DNA of 64,000 nucleotides from Coenobita brevimanus (lineage: Eukaryota; Arthropoda; Malacostraca; Decapoda; Coenobitidae): the NCBI GenBank assembly GCA_032717465.1, contig CM064653.1, forward strand, positions 37,244,603 through 37,308,602, read 5' to 3'. The notes beneath the pieces were generated by a model that was not told where the DNA came from, searched no databases, and saw nothing but the letters and a program-made list of their open reading frames with translations. The number at the start of each line of letters is the position of its first letter. The first letter of the stretch is position 1. The position numbers and the translations under genes are program-made. Below are positions 1 to 11,545 of this stretch, piece by piece.

Positions 1-36
1 TCTTCATGATTTTAGTCTTTTTTTCTTTAGAGCACA

Positions 37-123
37 ACAAGAACAGGAGTGGTGAAAGTGGTGTGTGTGAGAGACAAAGAAACCACGCCAAGAACAGGAA
101 TGAATGAATGAATGAATGAATAA
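37..123. repeat. Minisatellite fragment plus (GAAT)n
   Basis: One to two degenerate units of the motif AAGAACAGGA...GGTGTGTGAGA...AAACCAC are followed by six (GAAT) units at about 98-123. The same minisatellite unit forms a longer array at 9385-10215. Bases 124-204 hold nothing I recognise. Confidence 0.6.
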
Positions 124-204
124 ATGAAAATGTGACATGGCGGCAAAACAGCAGGGTCATATGCCGCTGAACACAAACATTAAAAAGAAGTCAAAAAATA
201 AATG

Positions 205-3200
205 AATAAATCTATCTATCTCTCTATCTATTGCCAGATGCCTCAATCCCATTTGGGGTGGTCACAAACAAATCGCCTCCAAGTTGCCCTGTCCCCCGCC
301 ATTTCACTGCCTTGCTCCCAACTCACACCCTCCTCTCTCATATACCTCTCCACCCCATCCCTCCATCTCATCCTCGGCCTCCCCCTCCCTCTTCCCCACT
401 GCACCTCACTCACACTCTCTTCGTCAGTCTTTCACCCTCCATCCTCTCCACATGGCCAAACCACCTCAGTGTGTTCCTCATTAATGCTTCCTATCACATC
501 CACATCAACACCACAATGCTCCTTTATATCCTCATTCATCAGCCTGTCTCTCCATGTGAATCCAAAGGCTCCTCTTAAATAACTCATTTCCACTGCTCTC
601 ACTCTTGACTTGTGTCCTTCCAACAACATCCAAGCTTCACTTCCGTACATTAGAGTTGGTATCACAATACTGTCATGTAGTAACTTTTTCACTTCCATGC
701 TCACTTCCCTGTTTCTTATCACTGCTTTCAAAGAACCAGCAACCTTTCTTCCCTGCTGTACCCTTTCAAGAACTTCACCTTCCAAACTTCCATCCTTACT
801 CATCACACTACCCAAGTACTTAAACATACTCACATTTTCCAATTCCTCACCATCCAACCTCGCTGTACATTCACTGACTTCACCTCTCTCAAAGACCATC
901 ACTTTACTCTTCCCTACATTCAACTTTAGATTCCGTTTCTTACACACTCTCCCAAACTCATCCACCAAGCCTTGCAGCTCCCCTTCGTCTTCACTCAACA
1001 ACACAGTATCATCTGCAAACAACAGTACAGGGAGTTTCCAAACACTATCCTCTCTCACCAGGGCCACTCCAACATCCACTACCCTACCTTGTACCTCTTT
1101 TATTACCCCATCCATGTACAGATTGAACAACCATGGAGACATGACACATCCCTGTTTCAACCCAACTTTCAAAGAGAAAAATTCACTTAGTTCACCATCC
1201 ACACACACTGCAGCCTTCGCACCATCGTACATACTCTTCACAGCACTCAACAACTTCCCATCTACTCCATATATTCTTAACACTTTCCACAATCCTTGTC
1301 TATCCACCCTGTCATATGCTTTCTCCAAATCCATGAAAGCCGCATACAACTTCTTTCCCTTCTCTAGAAACTTTTCCACTAAAGATCTAAGAATGAATAT
1401 CTGATCTACACAACCTCTCCCCTTCCTAAATCCTCCCTGTTCTTCTCCAACTAATTTCTCTGCTCTTTCTCTAACTCTGTCAATAAGTATCCTACCATAC
1501 ACTTTTCCTATTATACTAGACAAATGCCCCTATGATTACCACACACTTCTTTTTCCCCTTTTCCTTTGTACAAGGGAATAATTATACCTGACTTCCAATC
1601 CTCCGGGACTCTACCTTCCTCCCAGACAAATCTGCACATCTTCCACATCCATTCTACTACTATCTCTCCCCCATGCTTCAGCATTTCACCATACACTCCA
1701 TCAATTCCTGGGGCTTTCCCTGATTTAACTTTCTTCATTGCTTCCACAACTTCTATCCTACTGATTTCTTCCTGTCTTCTCACCTCCCTCCTTCTCCCAG
1801 CCATTCCCCAGCCACTTATACTCGCATTACTTCCATCCTCTACATTCAACAATTCCTTAAAGTGTTCTCTCCATCTGCTCACTTTTTCTCCCTGCTCCAC
1901 TAGTAATCTACCATTTTTATCTTTCACTCCCCTGCTAACTTCACTTCCACCCTGTCTTACTCTTTTCACCTCTTTCCAGAACATTTTCCTACAGTCCCTC
2001 CACTTTACACTCAAATTCCTTCCAAATTCCTCATCCACTCTCTTCTTACTCTCTCTTACTAATCTTTTCATCTCTCTCTTTCTTTCTACATATAACTCTC
2101 TCTTCCACCTCTCAACTTCTTCCACACCTTTATTTCTCATCCATTCATTGTATGCTTTCTTCTTTTGTGCCACAGCCTGTTTCACCTCTTCAGTCCACCA
2201 TGCTGTTCCTTGCACCCCCTTCCGTCTTCTCTTCCTTCCCCACACCACATCAAATGCTGCACATATTTCTTCTGTAAATATCCTACACACACCTTCCACG
2301 TGTCCCACCTGCTCCAATTCATATTTGCCCAATCGTTCCTCCACTTCTCTCTTATACTCTGCCTTTTTCTCATCCTCTTTTAACCTTTCCACTCTCCTTG
2401 CAACTACTCCTTCCTCTCGTCTTTTCCTTCTTCTATTTCTCCATTCTAATTGGACCTTGATTCTGGCCACCACCAAGTAGTGGTCAGAAAGTCCACTCCC
2501 CCAACCTCTATAAACTCTTGCATCCATTACACATCTTCGCATCCTTTCATCCACACACACATAATCAATCATTGCCTTCCTTTCATTCAGTTCACCACCC
2601 ACCCTTCTCATCACTCGCCATGTATACCTGTGGATCATTTTATGCCTGAAGTGGGTATTGGCTATCACCAACCCCCTCCCAGCACAAATGTCCATTAACG
2701 CACTCCCATTCTCATCTATCTCAGCAGGCACACCCCACTCACCAACTATTCCATCCACCTTCACATTCCCAACTTTACCATTCATATCACCGATCAAAAA
2801 CACTCTCTCATTCCTTCCAGACTTTTCCATGCACACTTCTACATTTGTCCAGAACTCTTCTCTCACTCTTCTAGCACGATCTTGCGTTGGCACATACACA
2901 CACACAATCGCCCACAATTGTATTCCAACTTTCAACTTTACCCACACAATCCTTGACCCAACTGATCCATACTGTCTTATGCTCCTCTTCCATCTTTTAC
3001 TCACAACTATACATACTCCTTCCTTTGCCCTCTCATTCTCACCTACTCCTGCACATATACCCCATCCATACTCCCATTCTCTCACACTTTCTCCTCTCCA
3101 TTTTGTTTCAGTTATTCCACATACATCCACTTTCGCACCTTCAAGCACCTGGATCATTCGCTCCTCTTACATTCCAAGTACCCATTACCAAGTCCTTTGT

Positions 3201-3365
3201 CCGGTCATGGGTCATCATCGTTTGGTCAGTCCTTGTCCGAGGCATATTGTTTGTTTCTTTAGTTAGTTGTTTTCCGGGGAGGGGCACTAACCCTCCGCCA
3301 ACCCTTTTAGTTGCCTTTTACGACAAGCAGGGATACTGGGGGAGTATTCTTGAAAAAAAAACCCT
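205..3365 (-). mobile_element. RTE-type LINE, copy 1, near full length
   Basis: A non-LTR retrotransposon of about 3.16 kb with a single ORF encoding an apurinic-type endonuclease and a reverse transcriptase. Its 3' end is a (TATC)n tail at 205-235. Its 5' end, near 3365, is a G-rich leader also present in copies 3 (25435) and 6 (53173). No separate gag ORF or RNase H is visible, and that architecture and size fit the RTE clade. The 5' end abuts the 3' UTR of the I-group LINE with no unique DNA between, so one probably inserted at the end of the other. I see no clear target duplication. At least seven copies of this family lie in the window. Confidence 0.85.
432..3157 (-). pseudogene. RTE endonuclease-reverse transcriptase, frameshifted
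   Basis: The protein would nick target DNA and reverse-transcribe the element RNA at the nick. The upstream frame (3157 to 1511, 548 codons) carries endonuclease motifs ETKWRGE, GDMNGKVGN and SDHYLV, then the RT thumb-finger start GKAPGIDGV and IIPLYKGKG. The downstream frame (1523 to 432) carries QGGFRKGRGC, AFMDLEKAYDR, KQGCVMSPWLFN and the catalytic FADD. A single base appears to be lost near 1519, where copies 2 and 3 read CTAAGAC and this copy reads CTAGAC. A second frameshift near 480 garbles the C-terminus. About 25 bases are missing near 3160 relative to copy 6, so the N-terminus is broken too. Non-functional as it stands. Confidence 0.85.
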
Positions 3366-3497
3366 ACATAAAACAAAACTACAAAATCAAAGAAACAACG
3401 AAAGCTAAAATGTGGTAGAAAGACTGAGGTTAAACGAGAACAGTATAAAACACAAACTAAAATATGGTAAAGTCCTACAGTTTGTGAAGGCCGGAAC

Positions 3498-6071
3498 TTA
3501 ACACAAAGGAGAAGGTGCTCCTGCCATAGCACAAGCCTCTTCCCCAAGTACTGAAGAGAGAAGATAAGGTCCGTTGTCGGCTCGGCACCCGGAAAGGTAC
3601 TGCCGACGAAGGTCCTCAAGACTTGGGCATTCCAAAAGAAGATGCTGCACAGTCAAAGGAACCAGACAGTCATCACAATAGGGAGGGGGCGCCTTCTCCA
3701 TTAAAAAACCATGAGTCAGCCTAGTGTGGCCAATCCGGAGACGGGCCAAAGCTGTTTCCCACTGTCGGGATAGTCCCACATACCCTCCATCGCCCAGGTT
3801 CTGATGAATGCTGCGGAGTTTGTTCGCCCCTACTGCATCCCACCTTCTCTGCCAACAGAGATGGACAGCTTCTATAGTGCTTGTACATAAATCCTCAGAT
3901 GGGACACAGTAATGGGGAGAGGAAGGGCGAGAGGCAGCGGCTCTCGCCACAGAGTCAGCACGCTCATTGCCTATGAACCCCACATGAGCAGGGACCCAAC
4001 ACATCTGTACAGAAAATCCGCGTCTGTGTAATAAGAAGAGCCACTCCAAGATAGACAGGACCAGAGGGTGTGACGAGAAGCCACAAGACAAAGCTGGCAA
4101 GGCACTGGCTGAGTCACTAAAAATGGTGAAAGAAGCAGGGGGGAAACTAAAAATCAACTCAACTGCAACTAAAATAGCTGTAAGTTCAGCAGTAAAAACA
4201 GAGGCGGAAGGAGGAAGACTCCCACCAAGGCTAAAATCATGGAAAACTACACCAAAGTCTGTCCCAACGCAAGACTTGGAACCATCAGTATATACAGGGA
4301 TCGAGCCACTGTGGGCAGAGGCGTGTTCTAAAAAATAAGACAGAGCTACCTGCGTGGAAAGAGAGGCTTTCCTCTCAGGGAAGTAATCACATGGCCGTAC
4401 TTCTGGGAGGAGCCAGGGAGCCACTCGGGGAACAAGCACAGGGCAAACAGGAAAAGGCTGAACACCTAACTCCTCCATGGCAGCCCTCACTCTGTACCGA
4501 AACGGTTGTGGATAGCGAGGGTGGGTGTTATAAAAGGGGAAAAGAGCGACCTCGGAGACAGCCATACAACTTGGTGAGGAAGGTGGATGGTGAAAGCGGT
4601 GCCAACACTGCATCAGTAAGGACTGGCGACGGATATCTAGTGGCGGTTCATTCGCGTCTACTAATAGACTAGTAATTGGGGAAGACTGGAAGGCTCCAGT
4701 TGACAGACGGATCCCAGCATGATGGATTGAACTGAGAGGCTGCAGCCGTGCCTCAGTAGCAGAAGAGTATACCTCACACCCATAGTCCAATTTGCTCCGT
4801 ACCAAGGCACGGTAAAGGTAGAGCAGGGTGGCTCTATCAGAGCCCCAAGACAGGTGAGATAGAGTCTGTAGGAGAGACAGGGCACGGTGGCAGGATAAAC
4901 GTAATGCACAGATGTGGGGAACCCACGTCAGTCGTCTGTCGAAAACAAGACCGAGAAACCTTGCTTCATCCACACATCGGACCCTGTGGCCATGTAACTT
5001 GAGATTGGGGTCGGGGTGGACACCTCTCAAGCGGGAGAAATGTAAGGCCACTGTTTTTGTTGGAGAGAAACGGAAACCATGCATTGTGGCCCAATGAGAT
5101 ACTTGGTCTAAGGTAAGCTGCATGCGACGTTCAGCCATGGGCATCCGGGAGGCAGCATACCATATAGCTAAATCATCGACATACGATGAGGCAGACACCC
5201 CCTTTGGAATAGAGGACAGAATACCATCTAATGCTATAGCAAAAAGGGTCATGCTAAGGACACTTCCTTGGGGCATGCCTTCTTCCTGAGGGTACGAAGG
5301 AGACAGAGTGTCACCAATTCGAACCCTGAATGAACGGTCACGCAGAAAGTCTAATATAAATAGGGGCAGCCTACCACGTAAACCTAAAGAGTGAAGCTGC
5401 TTGATGATACCAAACCGCCATGTAGTATCATATGCCTTTTCTAAGTCAAAGAAGACACACACCAGATGCTGCTTCCTGGCAAAAGCATCACATGCTGCAG
5501 CTTCTAGGCGGACAAGTGCATCTGTCGTTGAACGATATTTGCGAAAACCAGACTGACATCGTGAGAGACAGTCATTCCTTTCAAGGAAATACATTAAGCG
5601 TGAATTGACCATCTTTTCAAACAGTTTACACAAGCATGATGTAAGGGCAATTGGTCGATATTCTAGAGGACTGGATCCTGTCTTCCCTGGCTTCTGGAAT
5701 GGCAAGACAACAGCTTCGTGCCAAGAGGTAGGAAGAGAAGAGTCTCTCCAGATTCTATTAAAAAGATTGAGGAGAAAAGACAGTGCATCATCACCCAGGT
5801 GCCGAAGCACTGCATAGGGAATATCATCTGACCCTGGTGAGGTGTCATGACAAAGGGAAAGAACAGATTGGAGTTCATGGGAAGAGAAAGGGAGGTTGTA
5901 AGAGTCCCCCCTCCCGGAATGGAAGTTCAATACCCTAGCCTCTTCTACGTCCCTGTGTCTGGCTAAAACTAGAGTGCTAGCATCTCTCTGGCTGACCGCT
6001 GCAAAGGCAGAAACAAAAATATCGGCCACAGCCGCAGGGTCACCAACAGGCTCACCATTTGACAGCAGCAC
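3498..6071 (-). CDS. LINE ORF2 C-terminal part: reverse transcriptase and RNase H
   Basis: An 857-codon open stretch of an I-group ORF2 polyprotein. The RT lies at about residues 60-400: SPGSDDIPYAVL, VVLPFQKPGK, QSGFRKYRST, CVFFDLEKAYDT, GMPQGSVLS and the catalytic box YVDD instead of the commoner YADD or FADD. RNase H lies at about residues 590-740 with the four acidic positions visible: YTDGSK, FTAEL, SDSASAL and NERADS. The tail has the C-rich motif YCDDCLVPLTVQHLLLEC seen at the end of I-type ORF2 proteins. Reading back in the same frame gives two in-frame stops before the endonuclease part, so this is the downstream portion of a broken ORF2 and its first ATG is probably not a real start. 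Confidence 0.85.
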   Translation of the reverse strand: MLLSNGEPVGDPAAVADIFVSAFAAVSQRDASTLVLARHRDVEEARVLNFHSGRGDSYNLPFSSHELQSVLSLCHDTSPGSDDIPYAVLRHLGDDALSFLLNLFNRIWRDSSLPTSWHEAVVLPFQKPGKTGSSPLEYRPIALTSCLCKLFEKMVNSRLMYFLERNDCLSRCQSGFRKYRSTTDALVRLEAAACDAFARKQHLVCVFFDLEKAYDTTWRFGIIKQLHSLGLRGRLPLFILDFLRDRSFRVRIGDTLSPSYPQEEGMPQGSVLSMTLFAIALDGILSSIPKGVSASSYVDDLAIWYAASRMPMAERRMQLTLDQVSHWATMHGFRFSPTKTVALHFSRLRGVHPDPNLKLHGHRVRCVDEARFLGLVFDRRLTWVPHICALRLSCHRALSLLQTLSHLSWGSDRATLLYLYRALVRSKLDYGCEVYSSATEARLQPLSSIHHAGIRLSTGAFQSSPITSLLVDANEPPLDIRRQSLLMQCWHRFHHPPSSPSCMAVSEVALFPFYNTHPRYPQPFRYRVRAAMEELGVQPFPVCPVLVPRVAPWLLPEVRPCDYFPERKASLSTQVALSYFLEHASAHSGSIPVYTDGSKSCVGTDFGVVFHDFSLGGSLPPSASVFTAELTAILVAVELIFSFPPASFTIFSDSASALPALSCGFSSHPLVLSILEWLFLLHRRGFSVQMCWVPAHVGFIGNERADSVARAAASRPSSPHYCVPSEDLCTSTIEAVHLCWQRRWDAVGANKLRSIHQNLGDGGYVGLSRQWETALARLRIGHTRLTHGFLMEKAPPPYCDDCLVPLTVQHLLLECPSLEDLRRQYLSGCRADNGPYLLSSVLGEEACAMAGAPSPLC

Positions 6072-6177
6072 AGGGGACCTGCCTTGCGGGAATTTTCCTG
6101 AAATCTTTTGTACCCTCTTCTACACCTGAGACACTGGTGTCTTAGAGTTTACGGAAGACACATAAGCCATCCAAGAG

Positions 6178-7176
6178 TCTCATTGGGCTTGTTTGAGGAC
6201 CCGGCGTGCCCTAGCGCGTGCCCTCCTGAATTCGACAAGATAATGCTCTGTTTTGTATCGACAATAATGTGAAAATGCTGTCTTTTTGGCACGTACAGCA
6301 ATACTACAATCCTCATTCCACCATGGGACAGGGCAATAGTTATATGTGCCAGAGGTTCTTGGAACAGCGTGGAGGGCAGCAGAATGGATAATAGACGTAA
6401 AGAATGAAACAGCTTCATCTATATGTGGAAAGTCTTCTATGGAAACACCAACAGAAGTCAAGGAAGAAAAAAGGGACCAGTCCGCCTTATCTAACCTCCA
6501 CCTTGGGAGACGGGAACAAGGACTAGATATTGCTGCAGTAAGGAGGATAGGAAAGTGATCACTCCCATGCAGATCTCTCAGAACCTCCCAGGCGAAATCC
6601 AGGAGGCAGGCAGGAAAACAGACAGAGAGGTCAATTGCAGAAAATGTATTTGTCTGAGGATGAAAATGCATAAACTCGCCAGTATTCAGCAGGGAGAGAT
6701 CCTCGTCCTTCAATAAGGATGCCAATAAATGCTCAAGTTGGTTAATTAGAGTCACCCCACAAAGGGTGGCGACCGTTAAAGTCCCCCAGGAGGAGAAAGG
6801 GTTTAGGTAAATGTCTGAGGAGGTCTTCAAGGTCTGCTTTACTAACTATTGCGCTGGGTGGTAAATAAATGCAACAGACAGTATAACAGCGGAGGGCATA
6901 CAACCGCACAGCAACACACTGGAGATCAGACTGGAGGTGAACCTGTTGATGAGGGACATTAGCCCTCACCAAAACAGCACCACCTCCAACAGGATCCTGG
7001 GTTGGAGCTGAGTAAAAAGCATCATACCCAGGTGGTGCATGAGGAGTGGCAAGCCATACAAGAGTTTCCTGGAGACACACGCGCAAAGAGGAATAAGCCA
7101 GGAGGGTCCGCAGTTCCTCCCAATTACCACGCAGCACTCGACAATTCCATTGTAATATACTGGCTGAGAATGCCAT
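6178..7176 (-). pseudogene. LINE ORF2 N-terminal part: AP-type endonuclease
   Basis: I place the ORF2 start at the ATG at 7176 because the next residues, MAFSASILQWNCRVLRGN, match the canonical start of I/Jockey-group endonucleases. Further motifs are QETLV, LLLGDFNGRHPLWG and GSDHFPILL, the phosphodiesterase core that makes the target nick. The frame shifts near 6750, just after LWGDSN, and continues in the frame shared with the RT. A TGA at 6178-6180 and a TAG near 6132 (where relatives have Trp) interrupt the linker to the RT. It is therefore an inactivated segment. Confidence 0.75.
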
Positions 7177-7198
7177 AGTACCCACAGCGAAGGAAGAA

Positions 7199-8958
7199 TC
7201 AGGTTGAGGGGTGAGACATCCTTGCCCCTGGCAAGCAACCAAATTTAGATTGCTGCTTAGAACTGCCCTTAGAAAGGGACTCCCTGGCACCGTTATGGTG
7301 TACAGTGTGCCGCCCAGCTGAAGATAACCTGGAGGAAGAAGAAGAGGGCCAGGCGATGGTTTTCTTCTTCGGCGGGGCAAGAGATGGTTTGGCAGGTGGA
7401 CCGCAAACTGCCCTAGCCGGAATAGAGCAGGCAGTGCCACCACGAGAAGGAGCAGAATCAGTAGCGCATCCCACAGTACTGGAATCCTGAGAGGGCAAGG
7501 CCTCATGCAGCTGAGTAGGTGCATCAACTACCAGAGGACCACCACTATCTGGCGGTGGCTGGGTCATCAGCGAGACGCCATCTCCAACCTGCACTTGCCC
7601 TGACCCCTGAGCATCCCGAGGAGGAGTAGTGGGCTCCACTGTAGAGATCTTTGGTAGCAGCGCTTCGCTCTCTAAGCACTCCGAGGAGCCACGGTGACGC
7701 TTACCTTGCACAGGAAGGACATCGGGAGTTTTGGATGTGTCAAAACAAGGTGTAGCATCAACACGGGTGTTTGTCACAGGAGGAACTGAAGGAACTGGGA
7801 TGGGGGAGGCACTCCCAGATGCTGGAAGCACCACCACAGAGGGGACACCTCCAGAGACAGGGGACACCTCCCTGGAAGAAGCACAGCTACTTCCAGGCTG
7901 CACTCCCTCGGTGGAACCCCCCCGGCCGAGAAGGCCAGGAATTAGAAACCTGAGAATTTGATGGGGCATTGTGTGATGGCAGGGGCACCTGCCGAGTAGC
8001 CTTAGGGCGAGACAACGCAGCAGCAAACGTAACTCCAGGGCGAATGAACCGCTCCCTAACCTTGGCCTTTGCCTCGGAAAAGGAAATTTTCTCCTTCGTT
8101 TGGACAGAAATAATCTCATATTCATAATTGTATACTTGCAATCCCTTGAAGAGGCTGCATGCGCTCCTCCACAGTTCAAACATTTAGTGGGTTGAGAACA
8201 ATCATCCATACCATGAGAAATTCCACCACAATTTCCACAGACCTCAGGAAGGCCAGATGCTTCCCACCTGCAAGAACGGCGGACATGACCAAACCTTTGA
8301 CAATATAGCATCTTCTAGGTTGGGGAACATAAGGTTTAACCTTTAGCTTCCACCACGCAGCAGTGATAGCCTCTAGCAAGGTAAGACGGTCAAATGTCAA
8401 GATAAGAGTGGGCGTGGGGGTTAAAACCCCATCAACTTTCTTCATAATTCTCTGTACTGCTACAACACCCTGAGGAGCCAGCCCCTCTAAGAGGGAAGAA
8501 TCAGAATATGAGATCACGTCACAAGAATACACAACCCCTCGGGACTGATTTAGGACCAAGTGACGAGAGGCAGATACAGGATAACCGGCGACCACAGTTA
8601 GAGACTGGGTGCATGAACTCTCCTCTTCAATCCTGGCTTCTAACAATAGAGAACCATCGCCCTGCAAAGAGACCTTGGGGGTAAATCCACATGCTGTAAC
8701 TAGACCACTGTGAATCTGAAAACAGTTCAGGTTACGGAAGGAAGTGCCATCATCCGTCTTGAGGACTATATATTTTGTGTAAGAATGTTTCACAAAGACA
8801 CCAGGTAAAAACTCGATACAGGGAACATCTAAACTCGCAATTTTGGCAGATGACCCGGAGGGTACAGGGTCGTCGGCCAGAGAGTGACCAGTTGATGGCG
8901 ACTCGTGCGGCTGGTCACCGACCACACGAGTGGATAAAGAATTGTTTAATATATCCAT
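7199..8958 (-). pseudogene. LINE ORF1: gag-like nucleic-acid-binding protein with zinc knuckles
   Basis: ORF1 proteins of this group coat element RNA and carry it to the target. The N-terminal 220 residues begin MDILNNSLSTRVVGD at 8958. The C-terminal part has CCHC-type knuckles: CQRFGHVRRSC, CGNCGGISHGMDDC and CLNCGGAHAASSRDC. Then come RRFIRPGV-like residues and a Pro/Ser-rich tail ending at 7199. Two bases seem to be inserted near 8309, just before the first knuckle, and another frameshift lies near 8135. The intact reading must therefore hop frames, so this ORF1 is dead. Confidence 0.75.
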
Positions 8959-9384
8959 ATATATGTTGGTGAATATGGATTGGCACCAGGAGCCAAGGGA
9001 AAACGCCTACCAGGGAGTGAGGGGACCGAGCACGGTCTGATGGGAGTGGGGTACATCGTCCCCAGGGGGTGTCCCAAAAAGGACACCCCGTGCTTCGAAA
9101 GTTTGCTCCCACCAGTGCAAAGACCCCCTTCCCCAACACCTCCCAGCCCAGACACCAAACCAACCAACTCAGGACAGCACCAAAGCGATCCCTCTGGAGG
9201 GCGGCGCCGATGACCCATACGGGTAACCAACGTTTCGGGCAGCGCTTAGTCAGACCCCTCACCCACAACCCTACCCGCATGGGAGACCCTGCCAGATGCC
9301 ACTACATCCACGGGCAGGCTTGTGGGATCACAGGAGCACGCAAGCCCCCCCACCACGACAAGGTGGCTGCCCACGGGGGGGGGA

Positions 9385-9515
9385 CCAAGAACAGGAACTG
9401 GTGTGAGAGATGCACACGTACCAAGAATAGGAACTGGTGTGAGAGACTAACACGTACCATGAACAGGAACTGGTGTGTGAGACGAAGAAACCACACCAAG
9501 AACAGGAAGCGGTGT

Positions 9516-9561
<46 letters not shown>

Positions 9562-9837
9562 ATGTGTAATTCACCGGGTCGGTCAGGATCGCTTGATGGT
9601 CATGATCGTCAGCATTTTACCCTCCCGGAAGGGAGCTGAGAGCTCATATAGTCCGATCTAAGGGCAAGGCTGTGACCTTCACACACCCACACACCCGTCC
9701 CCTTGCTCAAGGGGGACAGTAACCACCCACTTCGTCAGTGAAACTTTTCGCAACCTGAGCGAGGCGCGAACTCCCGTCTACCAGATGGCAAGCGAGAACG
9801 TTACCACTGCGCCAGTGAGTGGTGTCGTGTGTGTGCA

Positions 9838-9902
<65 letters not shown>

Positions 9903-9905
9903 GTG

Positions 9906-9937
<32 letters not shown>

Positions 9938-10215
9938 CATGTGCGTGTGTGTGTGTGTGTGTGTGTGTAGAAACTACACTAAGAACGGAAGCTGCTGTGT
10001 GTGACACAAAAAAAAAAAACACACACACACACCAAGAACAGGAACTGGTGTGTGAGACAAAGAAACCACACTAAGAACAGGACCTGGTGTGTGTGATGCA
10101 AAGAAACCACACTGAGAACAGGAACTGGTGTGTGATGCAGAAACCACACCAAGAACAGGAACTGGTGTGTGTGTGATGCAGAAAACACACCAAAAGGAAC
10201 TGGTGTGTGTGTGGA
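9385..10215. repeat. Minisatellite array with expanded (GT)n, split by a SINE
   Basis: Units of roughly 36-42 bp built on AAGAACAGGAACTGGTGTGT and GAAACCACAC occur at 9385-9515 and again at 9965-10215. The GT part has expanded into long (GT)n runs at 9514-9560 and 9827-9968. A SINE (9568-9826) sits inside the GT run. Open frames here encode only Val-Cys or His-Thr runs and are not genes. Confidence 0.85.
9568..9826 (-). mobile_element. tRNA-headed SINE
   Basis: On the minus strand the element opens with a tRNA-like head. TGGCGCAGTGGTAACG matches a pol III A box, and about 35 bases on GGGAGTTCGCGCC resembles a B box. The head sits at about 9754-9826 and a roughly 180-bp body of unknown origin follows. 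Both ends are bordered by the same 16 bases, GTGTGTGTGCATGTGT (9552-9567 and 9827-9842), consistent with a target duplication inside the (GT)n tract. The repetitive target makes the exact duplication length uncertain. I do not read it as a functional tRNA gene, because the acceptor pairing is poor. Confidence 0.7.
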
Positions 10216-11142
10216 ATGACGAGCTCACAACAACAGACTCGAATGCCAGCCACAAACCAGTTCCTGGTGGTGCACACTTGTCACCTTCTGAACTAGTGTA
10301 CATCGAAAGACTTCTAGTTACCAAATCAAGCCAGCTCATATCACAGGATTATGCAGATATCTTTTATATGGTGTAGCTTGGTGACATTTTGGTGACACAT
10401 ATGACATTCAGATAAGTGCTGGTGCCCTGATTAATGAGCAACACATCGGCCCAGGATATTCCATGCACCAAGTGTGGTGTCATCAGTGACATTATCAATG
10501 CCAGTAGTGTTGATGTCAGTCTAGTGCACTGGGTAAAGCTACCAATTGCCTTGAGATGCAATATAAAAGCAATACAAAAAGGTATATCCAGTACTGAGGC
10601 CCTTTATCAGTGGCAGAGGTGCTGACAACATCACTGATATGGTCAGACCTGGTGTCATGGAGTATAGCCCGGTTGTCTGTTGTTACCCAAAAGTTATGGC
10701 CTCAAAAGCGTCCTCCCTGGTACATCCAACACTCTCACGGCACATAAAAAACATCTGGGATAAAAATAACAAACATTTTTTTTTTTTTTACCCGTCACGT
10801 CCCGAGGTTTTCCACACCTCCGACATCCCCCAGTCCTGAGGTATTTTCGAAAAAAAATTTTTTGGCTAAAACCTTCGCTTTTGGTGAGAAACATCGAAAA
10901 TTCATAGAAAAATCGCTCACCTGAGATTTAAAATACCTAATCCAGGTAGGAGTTCCTCCTTACCTGACTGGGTTTTCTAACATGCTGGCACCAAAGAAAA
11001 CGAATTCTATGGAAAGGTAACTATTTTATCCACTCATAAACGGTATTTATTTATTTACTTGGTACGAATGTACATGTAGTATGAGAGTATATTGGTTTTC
11101 ACGCAGTAATAAAGGCATTATAAGCATTGTTTCACTCACTAA
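10216..11142. other. No gene recognised
   Basis: No convincing coding region. A stretch of about 50 bases near 10275-10325 contains CCTTCTGAACTAGTGTACATCG-like sequence that recurs at 12053-12077 inside the CR1-like LINE, so it is probably a tiny LINE-derived fragment. A T-run lies at about 10776-10789 and AT-rich sequence with no ORF lies at 11040-11140. Confidence 0.5.
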
Positions 11143-11545
11143 CTAATCACCATACCTGACCTTTTTTTGCCACATTACCTGATCATTATTTCTGGCTGTT
11201 TCTTCTAATGCTATGTAAACATTGTCCTCCACATTGTCATCGACTAGGGAATCACTCTGGCCCTGAATATCTTTACTAGCCAGGTCACTGGTAACAGGTG
11301 AATTGCCGAAACAATGGCGTGAGGGGGGGAGGGGGGAGGTTATGCAGTGTAAGGCATTGTCCCTGCTTGGCATCTTGTAGAGGAATAGAGGAAGGTGTCC
11401 CGTGTATACATACGAAAAATAACGCGCGAAAACTGAAAATTGTGCAAATTAGGGACCTTGCAATTGCACGACGTACCGGTACGTCGCCGGGACTGGCAAA
11501 TGCAAATCGTTGCAACGTACCCATACGTCGATGGGACGGGGCGGG
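11143..11545 (-). mobile_element. Possible piggyBac-type left end with a coding remnant
   Basis: On the minus strand the sequence TTAA (11546-11549) is followed directly by CCCGCCCCGTCCCATCGACG, the layout of a piggyBac-type terminus (TTAA target, CCC start). About 170 bases in, an ATG opens a 76-codon frame (11373 to 11143) beginning MPSRDNALHC. It is acidic towards the end (DNVEDNVYIALEE) and runs into a possible splice donor AGGTAATG. I cannot match the protein to a transposase and I found no opposite terminus, so the call is tentative. Confidence 0.35.

Larger units (their letters stand above)
3366..9382 (-). mobile_element. I-group (I/Nimb-like) LINE, near full length
   Basis: A two-ORF non-LTR retrotransposon of about 6 kb. 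Order on the minus strand: GC-rich 5' UTR (9382-8959), ORF1 gag-like protein with CCHC knuckles (8958-7199), ORF2 endonuclease (7176 down), reverse transcriptase and RNase H (ending at 3498), then an A/T-rich 3' UTR (3497-3366). A C-terminal RNase H in ORF2 is typical of the I group of LINEs, whereas Jockey and RTE elements lack it. Only 22 bases separate ORF1 stop and the ORF2 ATG. Several premature stops and frameshifts show it is dead, but the RT-RNase H part is open for 857 codons. The exact clade (I, Nimb, Outcast, R1) would need a tree. Confidence 0.8.

Noticed and set aside
1566..2480. Long Ser/Pro/Leu-rich frame on the strand opposite RTE copy 1 (similar frames at 23606-24397, 28037-28747, 62772-63686 and 33597-32890)
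   Set aside because: They are exact antisense of RTE coding sequence and recur with every copy; composition reflects the complement of Lys/Glu/Arg-rich codons. No independent motif.
9754..9826. A true tRNA gene
   Set aside because: A and B boxes are present but the acceptor arms do not pair well and the sequence continues into a SINE body with flanking duplications.
9473..10028. Val-Cys and His-Thr repeat frames
   Set aside because: They arise only from (GT)n and (CA)n runs and carry no other sequence.
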